Notes under the pieces: generated by a model
The model's database searches: none
Told to the model about the DNA's origin: nothing
Seen by the model: the letters and a program-made list of their open reading frames with translations, nothing else
Part shown: positions 1-7,032 of the stretch, piece after piece
Layout of the letters: every line of letters begins with the position of its first letter
How positions within the stretch are numbered: the first letter of the stretch is position 1
Assembly: GCA_021769525.1 (NCBI GenBank)
Contig: JAETSQ010000020.1
Location: forward strand, 1-42,637
DNA length: 42,637 nucleotides
DNA from: Oscillospiraceae bacterium
GTDB taxonomy: Bacteria > Bacillota > Clostridia > Oscillospirales > Ruminococcaceae
Reading direction: 5' to 3'
Made by a program: the position numbers and the translations under genes

Positions 1-55
1 TAGGGCAACTGCCATCTACACAAGACAATCCTGTGTACCGTTCACACAGATTCAT
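1..55 (-). CDS. Cys-rich small protein, N-terminal part only (runs off left edge)
   Basis: Reading the minus strand from an ATG at 55-53 gives MNLCERYTGLSCVDGSCP with no stop before the window edge. A weak ribosome site (GAAGGG) lies about ten bases upstream. Three cysteines spaced C-x7-C-x4-C in so short a segment suggest a small metal-binding or disulfide protein. I recall similar CERYTGLSCVDGSCP-like openings in short Clostridia proteins of unknown role, but cannot name a family. Only 18 codons are visible, so this is a tentative call based on the start, the ribosome site and the motif. Confidence 0.4.
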   Translation of the reverse strand, partial: MNLCERYTGLSCVDGSCP

Positions 56-141
56 TGGAAATCTACCCTTCAAAAAAACTGTCGATACCTGTTGATGTAT
101 ATATTACAAAAAATACTATGGCAGATTTTTCGGAAAAAATC

Positions 142-170
142 TTGACATCGGGGAGAAGTCGGGCTATAAT
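142..170 (+). promoter_or_regulatory. Consensus sigma-A promoter for tRNA-Gln
   Basis: TTGACA at 142-147 and TATAAT at 165-170 are separated by exactly 17 bases, a perfect housekeeping promoter. It lies 25 bases upstream of the tRNA and points toward it. Confidence 0.9.
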
Positions 171-194
171 AAGAAAGCTGTTCCAAGCAAAAAC

Positions 195-268
195 TGCCCG
201 ATTGTGTAAAGGTAGCACGACAGACTCTGACTCTGTTTGTCTGGGTTCGAATCCTAGTCGGGCAACCA
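195..268 (+). tRNA. tRNA-Gln (anticodon CUG)
   Basis: A full cloverleaf can be folded. The acceptor stem TGCCCGA pairs with TCGGGCA, and the D arm is closed by GTG/CAC. The anticodon stem ACAGA/TCTGT encloses the loop CTCTGAC with anticodon CTG (codon CAG). The T arm is CTGGG-TTCGAAT-CCTAG. Discriminator A and the CCA end (266-268) are encoded in the DNA. The gene stands alone between a perfect promoter and a rho-independent terminator, so it is probably monocistronic. Confidence 0.95.
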
Positions 269-297
269 CGGCGTGGCCGCCAAGGCACGCCCTACCC

Positions 298-323
298 GGC
301 CCCCTCATTGGAGGGGGCCTTTA
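298..323 (+). terminator. Rho-independent terminator after tRNA-Gln
   Basis: The 9-bp stem GGCCCCCTC / GAGGGGGCC with loop ATTG is followed by a short T run, 30 bases after the tRNA. Confidence 0.8.
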
Positions 324-438
324 CTTTGCCCAAAACCTTAGCCGCTGCCCGGAGTATATATGACGCAGCCGCCAAGGTACAGCCCGTCCACCCCTTCACT
401 GGGGAGGGAGTTATCGAAAGAAGTGAGGTGTCACAGCT

Positions 439-1101
439 TTGCGAACCATGGATAAGGTCCTGGAGGACGCGCAGACGGTATATTCCTTCCTCTCGGATAC
501 GGAAGAGGAAAACGCCCCGGAGACGGCGGAGATCGTCCTGGCCATGGGGGGCAGCGACCGGACCGTGGCGGATACGGCGGCGCGGGCCTTCTTTGAAAAA
601 CAGGCAAAGTGGCTGATCTGCGCCGGAGGACTGGGCAAGGACACGGCGGAGCTCCTGGCGGAGCCGGAGGGGGTGCTGTACGCAAGGCGGTGCGTGGAAC
701 TGGGCGTTCCGGAGGAGAGGATCCTTGTGGAGAGCCGCTCGACCAATTCCGGGGAGAACTTCCGGTTCAGCCGGGCGCTGCTGGAGGAGAGAAAGATCTT
801 CCCCAAAACGGGGATCGTTGCCAGCAAGCCCTACATGGCCAGACGGGCCTGGGCCACCGCCGCAATGCAGTGGCCCCAGGTGCGCTGGGGCGTCGCCTGC
901 CGGAAGATCGGCCTTATGGAGTATCTCCGGCAGGCGGGGGATACGGCGCTGGTCCTGGAGCTGATGGTGGGGGACCTCCAGCGGCTGCGGGTCTATGCCG
1001 GTATATACCAGCAGCCGGTCCCGGTCCCCGACCCGGTTTGGGCCGCCTATGAGAGGCTGGCGGCGGACGGCTACGACCGGTTTGTGATCCGGACCGTTTA
1101 G
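439..1101 (+). CDS. YdcF-family (DUF218) protein, soluble
   Basis: The protein has about 220 residues and no membrane segment or signal peptide. It shows the DUF218/YdcF pattern: a first strand ending in a small-residue loop (VLAMGGSD, about residues 33-40), a second loop (ICAGGLGKD), and the conserved ESRSTNSGENFRFS segment that in this family contacts ligand. The biochemical role of soluble YdcF proteins is unsettled; S-adenosylmethionine binding is reported for the E. coli member. The start is taken as TTG at 439 because GAGGTG at 425-430 sits eight bases before it; the ATG at 448 is in frame but too far from that site. It stands alone after the tRNA terminator. A second, membrane-anchored YdcF paralogue is at 31896-32702. 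Confidence 0.8.
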   Translation: MRTMDKVLEDAQTVYSFLSDTEEENAPETAEIVLAMGGSDRTVADTAARAFFEKQAKWLICAGGLGKDTAELLAEPEGVLYARRCVELGVPEERILVESRSTNSGENFRFSRALLEERKIFPKTGIVASKPYMARRAWATAAMQWPQVRWGVACRKIGLMEYLRQAGDTALVLELMVGDLQRLRVYAGIYQQPVPVPDPVWAAYERLAADGYDRFVIRTV

Positions 1102-1181
1102 CGTGCAGAGCCAAGGGCATCCGCGCCGAAGGGAGGGGGCTTCCTCCTCCGAAAACATGGAACAAACCATGCGGCAGGCGC

Positions 1182-1211
1182 TTGACGCATAAAACCGGAT
1201 TACGGTATAAT
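1182..1211 (+). promoter_or_regulatory. Promoter upstream of the FIST/chemoreceptor pair
   Basis: TTGACG at 1182-1187 and TATAAT at 1206-1211 are spaced by 18 bases. The leader to the FIST start would be about 210 bases. The -10 box lies in the left arm of an inverted repeat (see next entry). The remainder of the 326-base gap 1102-1427 holds no convincing gene. Confidence 0.6.
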
Positions 1212-1313
1212 AGCCACAGATAGCTATTATACCCGATCCGTAAGACCCTTTCCTCCTCCCCTTCAGGGATGGCAAAAAGACGGCCGATTCGCTTCACTCC
1301 ATGGTATAATAGC
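1204..1313. repeat. Three copies of GGTATAATAGC (two direct, one inverted)
   Basis: GGTATAATAGC occurs at 1204-1214 and 1303-1313 on the plus strand and at 1223-1233 on the minus strand. The first and inverted copies form an 11-bp inverted repeat with an 8-base loop over a -10 box. Each copy contains TATAAT, so they could be tandem or opposing promoters, or a regulator site laid over the promoter. No T run follows, so this is not a terminator. Confidence 0.6.
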
Positions 1314-1427
1314 TACAAAACATCCGGTATATCTCTGCCCAGAGCGTTGCCGGCGGCACACCGTTTCGCCGCCCCCTGTTGTGTGGCAGCTCTATCACCG
1401 GCAGAATATTAGGAGAGGAGAACGGCG

Positions 1428-2483
1428 ATGAAACAGTTTTTCGGGGCCAGTCGATCCGGGAACCTAAAAGAGGCGGTCCACGGTCTGCGCGATCCGCAGA
1501 TGCTCCTGCTGATGTCCAATCCGGGGCAGTTTGAACAGCACGTACAGGAGCTGGAGCAGCTCTTTCCCAAGGTGCCCAGCATTGGCTGCATCGGCATGAG
1601 TTACGACACCAAGATGGTGGAAAAAGGAGTGGGTGTGGTAGCTTTTTACGGCGGGGTGAGCGCTGCCGCCAATGTCCTGGAGCAGGTATCCACCATGCCG
1701 GTGAAATATATCCAGCGGCTGCAGCAGGATGTGCGGAAGGTGGACGCCTCCCAGCGGGACACGGTTTGCATTGATTTCTGCGCAGGGAACGATGCCTGCG
1801 CCCTCACCACCATCTATACGGTGCTGAAGCCTATGGGCATCTCCTTGGTGGGGGGAACAGGGGACGCGGGAAAGGTCTCCGCCAATGGCCGGATCTATGA
1901 GGACGCGGTGGCTTATGCCCTGGTCAAGAACAACGGCGGCCGGATAAAGACCTACAAGGAAAACATCTACCACAAGATGGGGGATTACCGCTTCATCGCC
2001 TCCGGGACGGATAAATCCAAGTACATAATCGGCGCCCTGAACGGCCAGCCCGCCAAGCAGGTGTACCAGAAGATCCTCCATGTGACCGAGGAGCAGATCC
2101 TGACCCAGACCTTCAAAAATCCCTTCGGGAAGCTCAGTGGGGATGATACCTGCATCATTTCCATCAAGGAGGTGGATGGCAACGCCCTGGCCTGCTTCCG
2201 GCAGGTGAACGATTCGGATGTCCTCATCCTGCTGGAGCTGGGGGACTACCGGGCGATCGTACGGGATACCATCCGCTCCATCCGCAGCGACTTCCCCCGG
2301 ATCTCCGGTGTCTTTTCGGTAAACTGTTTGTTCCGGTACAAGCTCTTTACCCAGAACGGCTATATGGAGGAGTACCTGCGGGAGATGAGCGGCTTGGGGG
2401 CCCATGCCGGCCTTGTGGGCTACGGCGAACACTATAACCATCAGTTTGTGAACCAGTCTATGTCCTGCGTCGTATTTGAGTAA
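1428..2483 (+). CDS. FIST-domain sensory protein
   Basis: The 351-residue soluble protein matches the FIST N plus FIST C architecture. The N-terminal half (about residues 20-190) contains IGCIGMSYDT and the glycine-rich VGGTGDAG. The C-terminal half (about 210-345) contains FRYKLFTQNGYMEEYLREM followed by AHAGLVGYGEHY. FIST domains are cytoplasmic ligand-sensing modules thought to bind small molecules such as amino acids. A strong AGGAGAGGAG ribosome site precedes the ATG. Its stop is 14 bases before the next gene, a transmembrane-free chemoreceptor signalling protein, so the two are probably co-transcribed and act as a split receptor. The ligand cannot be read from sequence. Confidence 0.85.
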   Translation: MKQFFGASRSGNLKEAVHGLRDPQMLLLMSNPGQFEQHVQELEQLFPKVPSIGCIGMSYDTKMVEKGVGVVAFYGGVSAAANVLEQVSTMPVKYIQRLQQDVRKVDASQRDTVCIDFCAGNDACALTTIYTVLKPMGISLVGGTGDAGKVSANGRIYEDAVAYALVKNNGGRIKTYKENIYHKMGDYRFIASGTDKSKYIIGALNGQPAKQVYQKILHVTEEQILTQTFKNPFGKLSGDDTCIISIKEVDGNALACFRQVNDSDVLILLELGDYRAIVRDTIRSIRSDFPRISGVFSVNCLFRYKLFTQNGYMEEYLREMSGLGAHAGLVGYGEHYNHQFVNQSMSCVVFE

Positions 2484-2497
2484 AGGGGGAAAGGGAT

Positions 2498-3430
2498 ATG
2501 CTCTTTCGGGGAAAAGATAAAAAGCGCAAGTCCGCCCAGGGGGGAGCCGAAAAGAATCTGTACCCCTTGCTGCATATAACCGAGAGCCTGCGGGACTACC
2601 AGCAGGAGCTTGCGAAGAAAGAGGTGGATTCCCTCTGGGAGTTGAGCATGGTAGGCAAGTCCTTTGACGGGGTCTTGACCGAGGCGGTAACCTTCCAGAC
2701 AAAGCTGGAGGATTTCGACGATCATTTTTCCAGCATCAGCCAGGTGTCGGATGAATTTACAAACGTAAAGACCGAGATCTCCCAATCGGTCCTTCAGGCC
2801 CAGACCGAGGTGGCGGCCCTGAAGGAGGTCTCCCAGGAGGTAGAGGACAGCTTTGGCGAGATGGGGAGCACCTTCACCGATCTGCAGGGGGACATCGGAA
2901 AGATCAAGCAGTGCATGAAGAAGATCGTCTCCATCGCGGACCAGACCAATATCCTCGCCATCAATGCCTCCATCGAGGCCGCCAGGGCCGGCGAGCAGGG
3001 GAAGGGCTTCGCGGTGGTGGCTACGGAGGTCAAAAAGCTGGCCGACGAGATCAAGGATCTGATCGGCGAGGTGGAATCCAGTGTCAAGGCGGTGGAGCAT
3101 GGCACCGACCGCCTCAATGACAGCATCCTCTCCTCCCAGAGGACCCTCGGTCAGGGGAGCAGCAGGGTCCAGGCCACCTCGGAGATGTTCGAGAAGATCA
3201 TCCACGCGGCGGAGGGGGCCTCCCAGGTCCAGACCGAGATCTCCGGCGTGGTGGATGACTCCCGGATGGCGCTGACATCGGTCTGCGGGTTCTTTGATAA
3301 GATCAAGGAGCAGTATCAGGAGGTCGTAAAGCACATCGACCGGGCCAGCAAGCTGGGGACCACCAAGAGCTCCATGTTTGAGGATATTGACCATATGCTC
3401 TCCCAGATCCCGCCCATTGTAAAGGAGTAA
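2498..3430 (+). CDS. Soluble methyl-accepting chemotaxis-type signalling protein
   Basis: The 310-residue protein has the MCP signalling hairpin tip ADQTNILAINASIEAARAG followed by KGFAVVATEVKKLADE (about residues 148-185), which contacts CheA and CheW in chemoreceptors. It has no transmembrane helix, HAMP or periplasmic domain. The first 100 residues look like a helical coiled region and the rest is coiled coil. The ATG is preceded by an AAAGGGGGAAAGG stretch. Its only plausible sensor is the FIST protein just upstream, with which it shares an operon and a downstream terminator. It could alternatively act as a cytoplasmic energy or nutrient receptor on its own. Confidence 0.85.
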   Translation: MLFRGKDKKRKSAQGGAEKNLYPLLHITESLRDYQQELAKKEVDSLWELSMVGKSFDGVLTEAVTFQTKLEDFDDHFSSISQVSDEFTNVKTEISQSVLQAQTEVAALKEVSQEVEDSFGEMGSTFTDLQGDIGKIKQCMKKIVSIADQTNILAINASIEAARAGEQGKGFAVVATEVKKLADEIKDLIGEVESSVKAVEHGTDRLNDSILSSQRTLGQGSSRVQATSEMFEKIIHAAEGASQVQTEISGVVDDSRMALTSVCGFFDKIKEQYQEVVKHIDRASKLGTTKSSMFEDIDHMLSQIPPIVKE

Positions 3431-3522
3431 CAGGCGCCTCCGGCCCAAGACCGGCCGGTGCGCACGCCGCTCTGTCCCCGCCGGGGAGACCCTCCGGCGG
3501 AGCGGGGATGCGGCGGTTGGAA

Positions 3523-3562
3523 AACCTGTTCCGGCGCAACTGCCGGAGCGGGTTTTTGTTTT
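3523..3562 (+). terminator. Terminator of the FIST/chemoreceptor operon
   Basis: A 13-bp stem with two wobbles (3523-3535 with 3542-3554) and loop GCAACT runs into TTTTTGTTTT. Confidence 0.85.
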
Positions 3563-3571
3563 ACTTTATCC

Positions 3572-3618
3572 TTGACAAAGCGGCGCACGGTGCGTATACT
3601 ATAAATGAACGCGTTCAT
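3572..3618 (+). promoter_or_regulatory. tetR promoter with palindromic operator
   Basis: TTGACA (3572-3577) and TATACT (3595-3600) are spaced by 17 bases. A perfect 14-bp palindrome, ATGAACGCGTTCAT (3605-3618), covers the expected transcription start and lies just before the TetR gene. Short palindromes of this form are typical TetR operators, so negative autoregulation is inferred. Confidence 0.8.
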
Positions 3619-3645
3619 AAATAAAAGATGCGAAGGGGGGATCGG

Positions 3646-4206
3646 GTGAGGCGGAAGGATGATACCCTGCGGGACACGCTGCTGGACCTGGCCCGCGGCA
3701 TTGCGGAGACCGACGGGATCGACGCCATCAATATCCGCACCATTGCCCAAAGAGCCGGCATAGCGACCGGGACCATGTACAACTACTTTTCCAACAAGGA
3801 CCAGATCCTGCTTGCGCTGACCGAGGAATACTGGATGCAGGCCCTGGGGGAGATGCAGACGGCCATTGCCGGCGGTCCTTTTTGCGAGCAGCTCCGGGAG
3901 ATGTTTGTCTTCCTCCGGGAGCGGATCGACCGATCCGCGGGAAAGCTGATGAACAGCCTCGGCGGCCTGGAGCCGCTGGGACAGACGCGGATGGCCTCCA
4001 TGCAGGCTGTGCTGGAAGAGTCTCTGATCCGGCGAATGGAGCAGGATACGGCGATACGGAAGGATATTTGGAGCGAACGGTTTACAAAACAGCAGTTTGC
4101 GCGGTTCGTTATGAGAAACATGACCGCGCTGCTGAAGGCGAGAGCGCCCATGACAGATCTCGATTTCTTTATCGAGATCCTTAAAAACACGATTTATGAA
4201 ATGTAG
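3646..4206 (+). CDS. TetR/AcrR-family transcriptional regulator
   Basis: The 186-residue protein has an N-terminal TetR helix-turn-helix, with INIRTIAQRAGIATGTMYNY then FSNKDQIL at about residues 24-52. A variable helical C-terminal ligand domain follows. The GTG at 3646 is chosen because AAGGGGGG ends five bases before it; the in-frame ATG at 3628 has no ribosome site and lies close to the operator. The gene follows its own promoter and a 14-bp palindrome, and a small membrane protein begins 12 bases downstream. It probably represses itself and that gene. The effector is unknown. Confidence 0.9.
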   Translation: MRRKDDTLRDTLLDLARGIAETDGIDAINIRTIAQRAGIATGTMYNYFSNKDQILLALTEEYWMQALGEMQTAIAGGPFCEQLREMFVFLRERIDRSAGKLMNSLGGLEPLGQTRMASMQAVLEESLIRRMEQDTAIRKDIWSERFTKQQFARFVMRNMTALLKARAPMTDLDFFIEILKNTIYEM

Positions 4207-4218
4207 AGGAAGGAAACT

Positions 4219-4881
4219 ATGGCACAGGCGATAGCGGAAACGCTTTTTGATATTTTGTACCTTGGATTTGCCCTGATCGCGGGGCTTACGATGCTGATAA
4301 AAGGGAAGGATCCGCTGGTGCGGAAAGCCGGGTTTATGACCACGCTGCTTGGCGCAGGGGATTCCTTCCACCTGGTCCCCCGCTCCTATGCCCTTTGGAC
4401 CACGGGGCTGGAGGCAAACGCGGCGGCGCTGGGGATCGGGAAATTTGTGACATCCATCACCATGACGGTCTTTTATCTGGTGCTTTACTACATTTGGCGT
4501 GACCGCAACGGGATAACGGGCCGGAAGGGCCTGACAGGGCTCATGTGGGGGCTGTCCGCCGCCCGGATCGCCCTCTGCCTGCTGCCGCAAAACCAGTGGC
4601 TCGCGTACCGGCAGCCGCTTTTGTACGGGATCCTGCGCAATATACCCTTTGCGGTGATGGGGGTCATCATCATCGTCATCTTTGCCCAGGAAAACAAAAG
4701 GACGAAGGACAGGGCGTTTCGCTTCCTGCCCCTTGCGGTGGCGCTGTCCTTTGGGTTCTATCTGCCCGTTGTTTTGTTCAGCGGGACGGTCCCGGCGGTG
4801 GGCATACTGATGATACCCAAGACCCTTGCCTATGTTTGGATCGTATGGATGTGCTGGCAGCTTTATAAGGAGTCTATTTAG
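4219..4881 (+). CDS. Multi-pass membrane protein, TetR-linked
   Basis: The 220-residue protein has about six or seven hydrophobic helices, for example at residues 10-28, 73-92, 104-121, 134-155, 168-187 and 190-208. Between the first two helices is a polar loop, LLGAGDSFHLVPRSYALW, with potential functional His and Asp residues. I do not recognise a named family. The start ATG follows GAGGAAGG with normal spacing. It is probably co-transcribed with the tetR gene 12 bases upstream, so it is likely a regulated transporter or membrane enzyme, but no motif decides this. Confidence 0.75.
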   Translation: MAQAIAETLFDILYLGFALIAGLTMLIKGKDPLVRKAGFMTTLLGAGDSFHLVPRSYALWTTGLEANAAALGIGKFVTSITMTVFYLVLYYIWRDRNGITGRKGLTGLMWGLSAARIALCLLPQNQWLAYRQPLLYGILRNIPFAVMGVIIIVIFAQENKRTKDRAFRFLPLAVALSFGFYLPVVLFSGTVPAVGILMIPKTLAYVWIVWMCWQLYKESI

Positions 4882-4928
4882 AATCTCCCCGCACAGCGTC
4901 TGACGGGTCTTTTCTCCCCATGCTTTGT

Positions 4929-4970
4929 CAAATTTTTTTGAAATACAGCAAGTATTTCTGCAAAAATTTG
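4929..4970. other. Long AT-rich inverted repeat
   Basis: A 9-bp outer stem (4929-4937 with 4962-4970) and a 7-bp inner stem (GAAATAC 4940-4946 with GTATTTC 4952-4958) are interrupted by a small internal loop. It sits in the 200-base gap between two membrane-protein genes. It could be a bidirectional attenuator or an operator. The rest of that gap shows nothing else clear. Confidence 0.5.
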
Positions 4971-5081
4971 CCTGCGCCTGGAAAGAAAATCCCTCGCCAG
5001 CCGCCGCACTTGGAGGTCCTAAATAGACTCCAAATCGCCGCAGGACCGGTAAAGGAAGACAGAACGAAGGAGGAAAACACA

Positions 5082-5492
5082 ATGGTAAAGCGTTATGCAA
5101 ATGCGGCATTGGCCTATGCCGTCACGGCGATGGTCTTTGGGGTGTTTTACAGGGAGTTCACGAAGTTCAGTCATTTTACGGGCAAAACGACCCTGTCCGT
5201 TATGCACACGCACTATTTTCTGCTGGGCATGATCTTTTTCCTGGTGCTGATGCTTGCCGAAAAAGCCTTTGCCTTTTCGGAACAGAGCACGGGGAAAGTG
5301 TGGATCGCTTATCATGCGGGCCTGAACATCACCGGCCTCGGCCTCTTTGTGAGGGGGCTGACGCAGGTGTGGGGCACCCCGCTGAGCGCCGGGATGGATG
5401 CTTCGATTTCCGGGATCGCGGGGATCGGCCACATCGTCATGAGCGTGGCGATGATCCTTTTCCTGCTGAAGATCCGGAAAAAGGCGGCTTGA
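5082..5492 (+). CDS. DUF2871-like small membrane protein
   Basis: The 136-residue protein has four predicted helices (about residues 8-25, 45-65, 78-98, 108-130). Its pattern resembles DUF2871: an early FYREFTKF, then MHTHYFLLGMIFFLVLMLAEK with a His-x-His pair, then GLGLFVRGLTQV, then GIGHIVMSVAMILFL. The function of the family is unknown; the conserved histidines would allow metal or haem binding, but this is speculation. The ATG at 5082 follows a strong GAAGGAGG site, whereas the longer upstream frame has none. It follows the TetR-regulated membrane gene in the same direction and is closed by a good terminator. Confidence 0.75.
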   Translation: MVKRYANAALAYAVTAMVFGVFYREFTKFSHFTGKTTLSVMHTHYFLLGMIFFLVLMLAEKAFAFSEQSTGKVWIAYHAGLNITGLGLFVRGLTQVWGTPLSAGMDASISGIAGIGHIVMSVAMILFLLKIRKKAA

Positions 5493-5548
5493 GCAGGAAC
5501 CTCTGGCGAAGCGCGCCGCCCAGGCGGATACATCGTTATAAATCGGGA

Positions 5549-5596
5549 AACGTCCGGAAAGCCCCTGCGGCACAGCGGGGCTTCCGGCGTTTTTTT
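5549..5596 (+). terminator. Rho-independent terminator after the DUF2871-like gene
   Basis: CGTCCGGAAAGCCCC pairs with GGGGCTTCCGGCG around a GC-rich loop and is followed by seven T residues. Confidence 0.85.
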
Positions 5597-5636
5597 GCCC
5601 CTGCGGGGGCGGAGCGGCCGCTTCCAAAAATTTTTC

Positions 5637-5666
5637 TTTACCTGGGGAGACAAAATATGATATAAT
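5637..5666 (+). promoter_or_regulatory. Promoter of the cmk-plsC-ispH/rpsA operon
   Basis: TATAAT at 5661-5666 with a weak TTTACC at 5637-5642 (18-base spacing), about 85 bases before cmk. The -10 box is convincing, the -35 box less so. Confidence 0.55.
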
Positions 5667-5752
5667 CATTCTGTATGAAAGTTTTGTGGTGGTCCGCGGG
5701 CCGGAAGGGAACCATCCGGGGGCCGCAAAAACCGAAGTGAGAGGTGTTTTGT

Positions 5753-6427
5753 ATGGTCTCAGTAGCGCTGGACGGCCCCGCGGGGGCGGGAAAAAGCACC
5801 ACCGCCAGGGAGGCAGCCAAGCGCTTGGGGTTTCTCCACGTGGATACGGGGGCCCTTTACCGAGCGGTCGGCCTGGATGTTCTTCGCCGCGGGGGGGATC
5901 CCGCCGACCCCGGCGATGTTCTGCCTTTTTTGGAGGATATGCGTATTTCCCTGAAGTTTACCGGGGAGGGACAGCGTATTTATCTAAGGGGGGAGGACGT
6001 TTCGGAGGCCATCCGCATCCCGGAGGCCAGCATGGCCGCCTCCGCCGTCTCCGCCATCCCGGAGGTGCGCACCTTCCTCCTGGAGCTCCAGAGGGAGCTG
6101 GCCCGGAAAAACAATGTCATCATGGACGGCCGGGACATCGGCACGGTGGTGCTGCCGGAGGCCAGCGTGAAGATCTTCCTCACCGCCGCCCCGGAGGAAC
6201 GGGCCATGCGGCGGTACAAGGAGCTGCTGGCAAAGGGGGCCCAGGCGGACTATGATACCGTCCTGGAGGAGGTCCAGAGGAGGGACTACAACGACTCCCA
6301 CCGGGCCGCCGCCCCGCTGCACCGGGCCGAGGACGCCTGGCTCTGCGACACCACCGGTCTCACCCTGGAGGGGGTCATCCAGGCGGTGGTGGACTATGTG
6401 CTCCAAAAAAGCGAGGGAGCGCGATGA
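5753..6427 (+). CDS. cmk: Cytidylate kinase
   Basis: The 224-residue cytoplasmic enzyme phosphorylates CMP and dCMP using ATP. It has the P-loop DGPAGAGKST near the N-terminus, then HVDTGALYRA, the DGRDIGTVV substrate segment, and RRDYNDSHRAAAPL near the C-terminus, all typical of bacterial CMP kinase of this length. ATG 5753 is chosen because GAGAGGTG ends six bases before it. It overlaps plsC by four bases, so the two are translationally coupled. The gene order cmk, plsC, ispH/rpsA is common in Clostridia. Confidence 0.95.
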   Translation: MVSVALDGPAGAGKSTTAREAAKRLGFLHVDTGALYRAVGLDVLRRGGDPADPGDVLPFLEDMRISLKFTGEGQRIYLRGEDVSEAIRIPEASMAASAVSAIPEVRTFLLELQRELARKNNVIMDGRDIGTVVLPEASVKIFLTAAPEERAMRRYKELLAKGAQADYDTVLEEVQRRDYNDSHRAAAPLHRAEDAWLCDTTGLTLEGVIQAVVDYVLQKSEGAR

Positions 6428-7032
6428 GACCCTTCTATGCCTTTGCCCGGCTGGTGACCCGGATGGTATTTGCCGTTTTGTATGATGTCCGCTTTGAGGG
6501 GCAGGAGAACATCCCGGAGCGGGGCGGAGCCCTGGTGGTCTGCAACCACCGCTTCGCCAAGGACCCGGTGGTGCTGGCCCACGCCTTCTCCCGCCGCCAG
6601 CTCTACTTTATGAGCAAGGCGGAGTGGTTTGAGAACAAGCCCCTGGGCCTCTTGCTGGGGGCGCTGGGAGCCTTCCCCGTCAACCGGGGGGAAGGGGACT
6701 TTGGAGCCATCGATCACGCGGTGGAGCTGGTGAAGGAGGGGCACCTTCTGGGCATCTTCCCGGAGGGGACCCGCAACCGCACCGGCGGGCCGATGAAGCC
6801 CAAATCCGGCGCCGCCTTCATCGCCCGCCAGACCGGGGCGGACGTTCTCCCCTGTGCCCTGGTCTTTGGGGACAGGCAGGGGTTCCGCTCCCGCATCACC
6901 GTCAAGATCGGCCCGGTCATCCCCTACGGGGAGCTGGGCTTCGGGGAAGGGGAACGGGCTTCCCTGCGCCGGGCCAGCAAGCTCATCATGGGCCGTATCA
7001 ACGCCCTGCTGGGATGGGAGGAAGAGCCTTGA
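6424..7032 (+). CDS. plsC: 1-acyl-sn-glycerol-3-phosphate acyltransferase
   Basis: The 202-residue membrane-associated enzyme makes phosphatidic acid from lysophosphatidic acid. The catalytic HX4D box is visible in CNHRFAKDPV (about residues 39-48), the substrate motif FPEGTRNRTG follows near residue 116, and a C-terminal IGPVIPY-like segment is present. The start ATG overlaps the cmk stop (ATGA). Its stop overlaps the TTG start proposed for ispH/rpsA, so the three reading frames are coupled. Confidence 0.93.
   Translation: MRPFYAFARLVTRMVFAVLYDVRFEGQENIPERGGALVVCNHRFAKDPVVLAHAFSRRQLYFMSKAEWFENKPLGLLLGALGAFPVNRGEGDFGAIDHAVELVKEGHLLGIFPEGTRNRTGGPMKPKSGAAFIARQTGADVLPCALVFGDRQGFRSRITVKIGPVIPYGELGFGEGERASLRRASKLIMGRINALLGWEEEP

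Noticed and set aside
55-363. A 102-codon frame across the tRNA
   Set aside because: It spans the tRNA promoter, the tRNA and its terminator and has no ribosome site.
3316-5109. A 597-codon minus-strand open frame over tetR and the membrane protein
   Set aside because: It covers a good promoter, a terminator and three real genes in the opposite strand, and its product has no recognisable motif.
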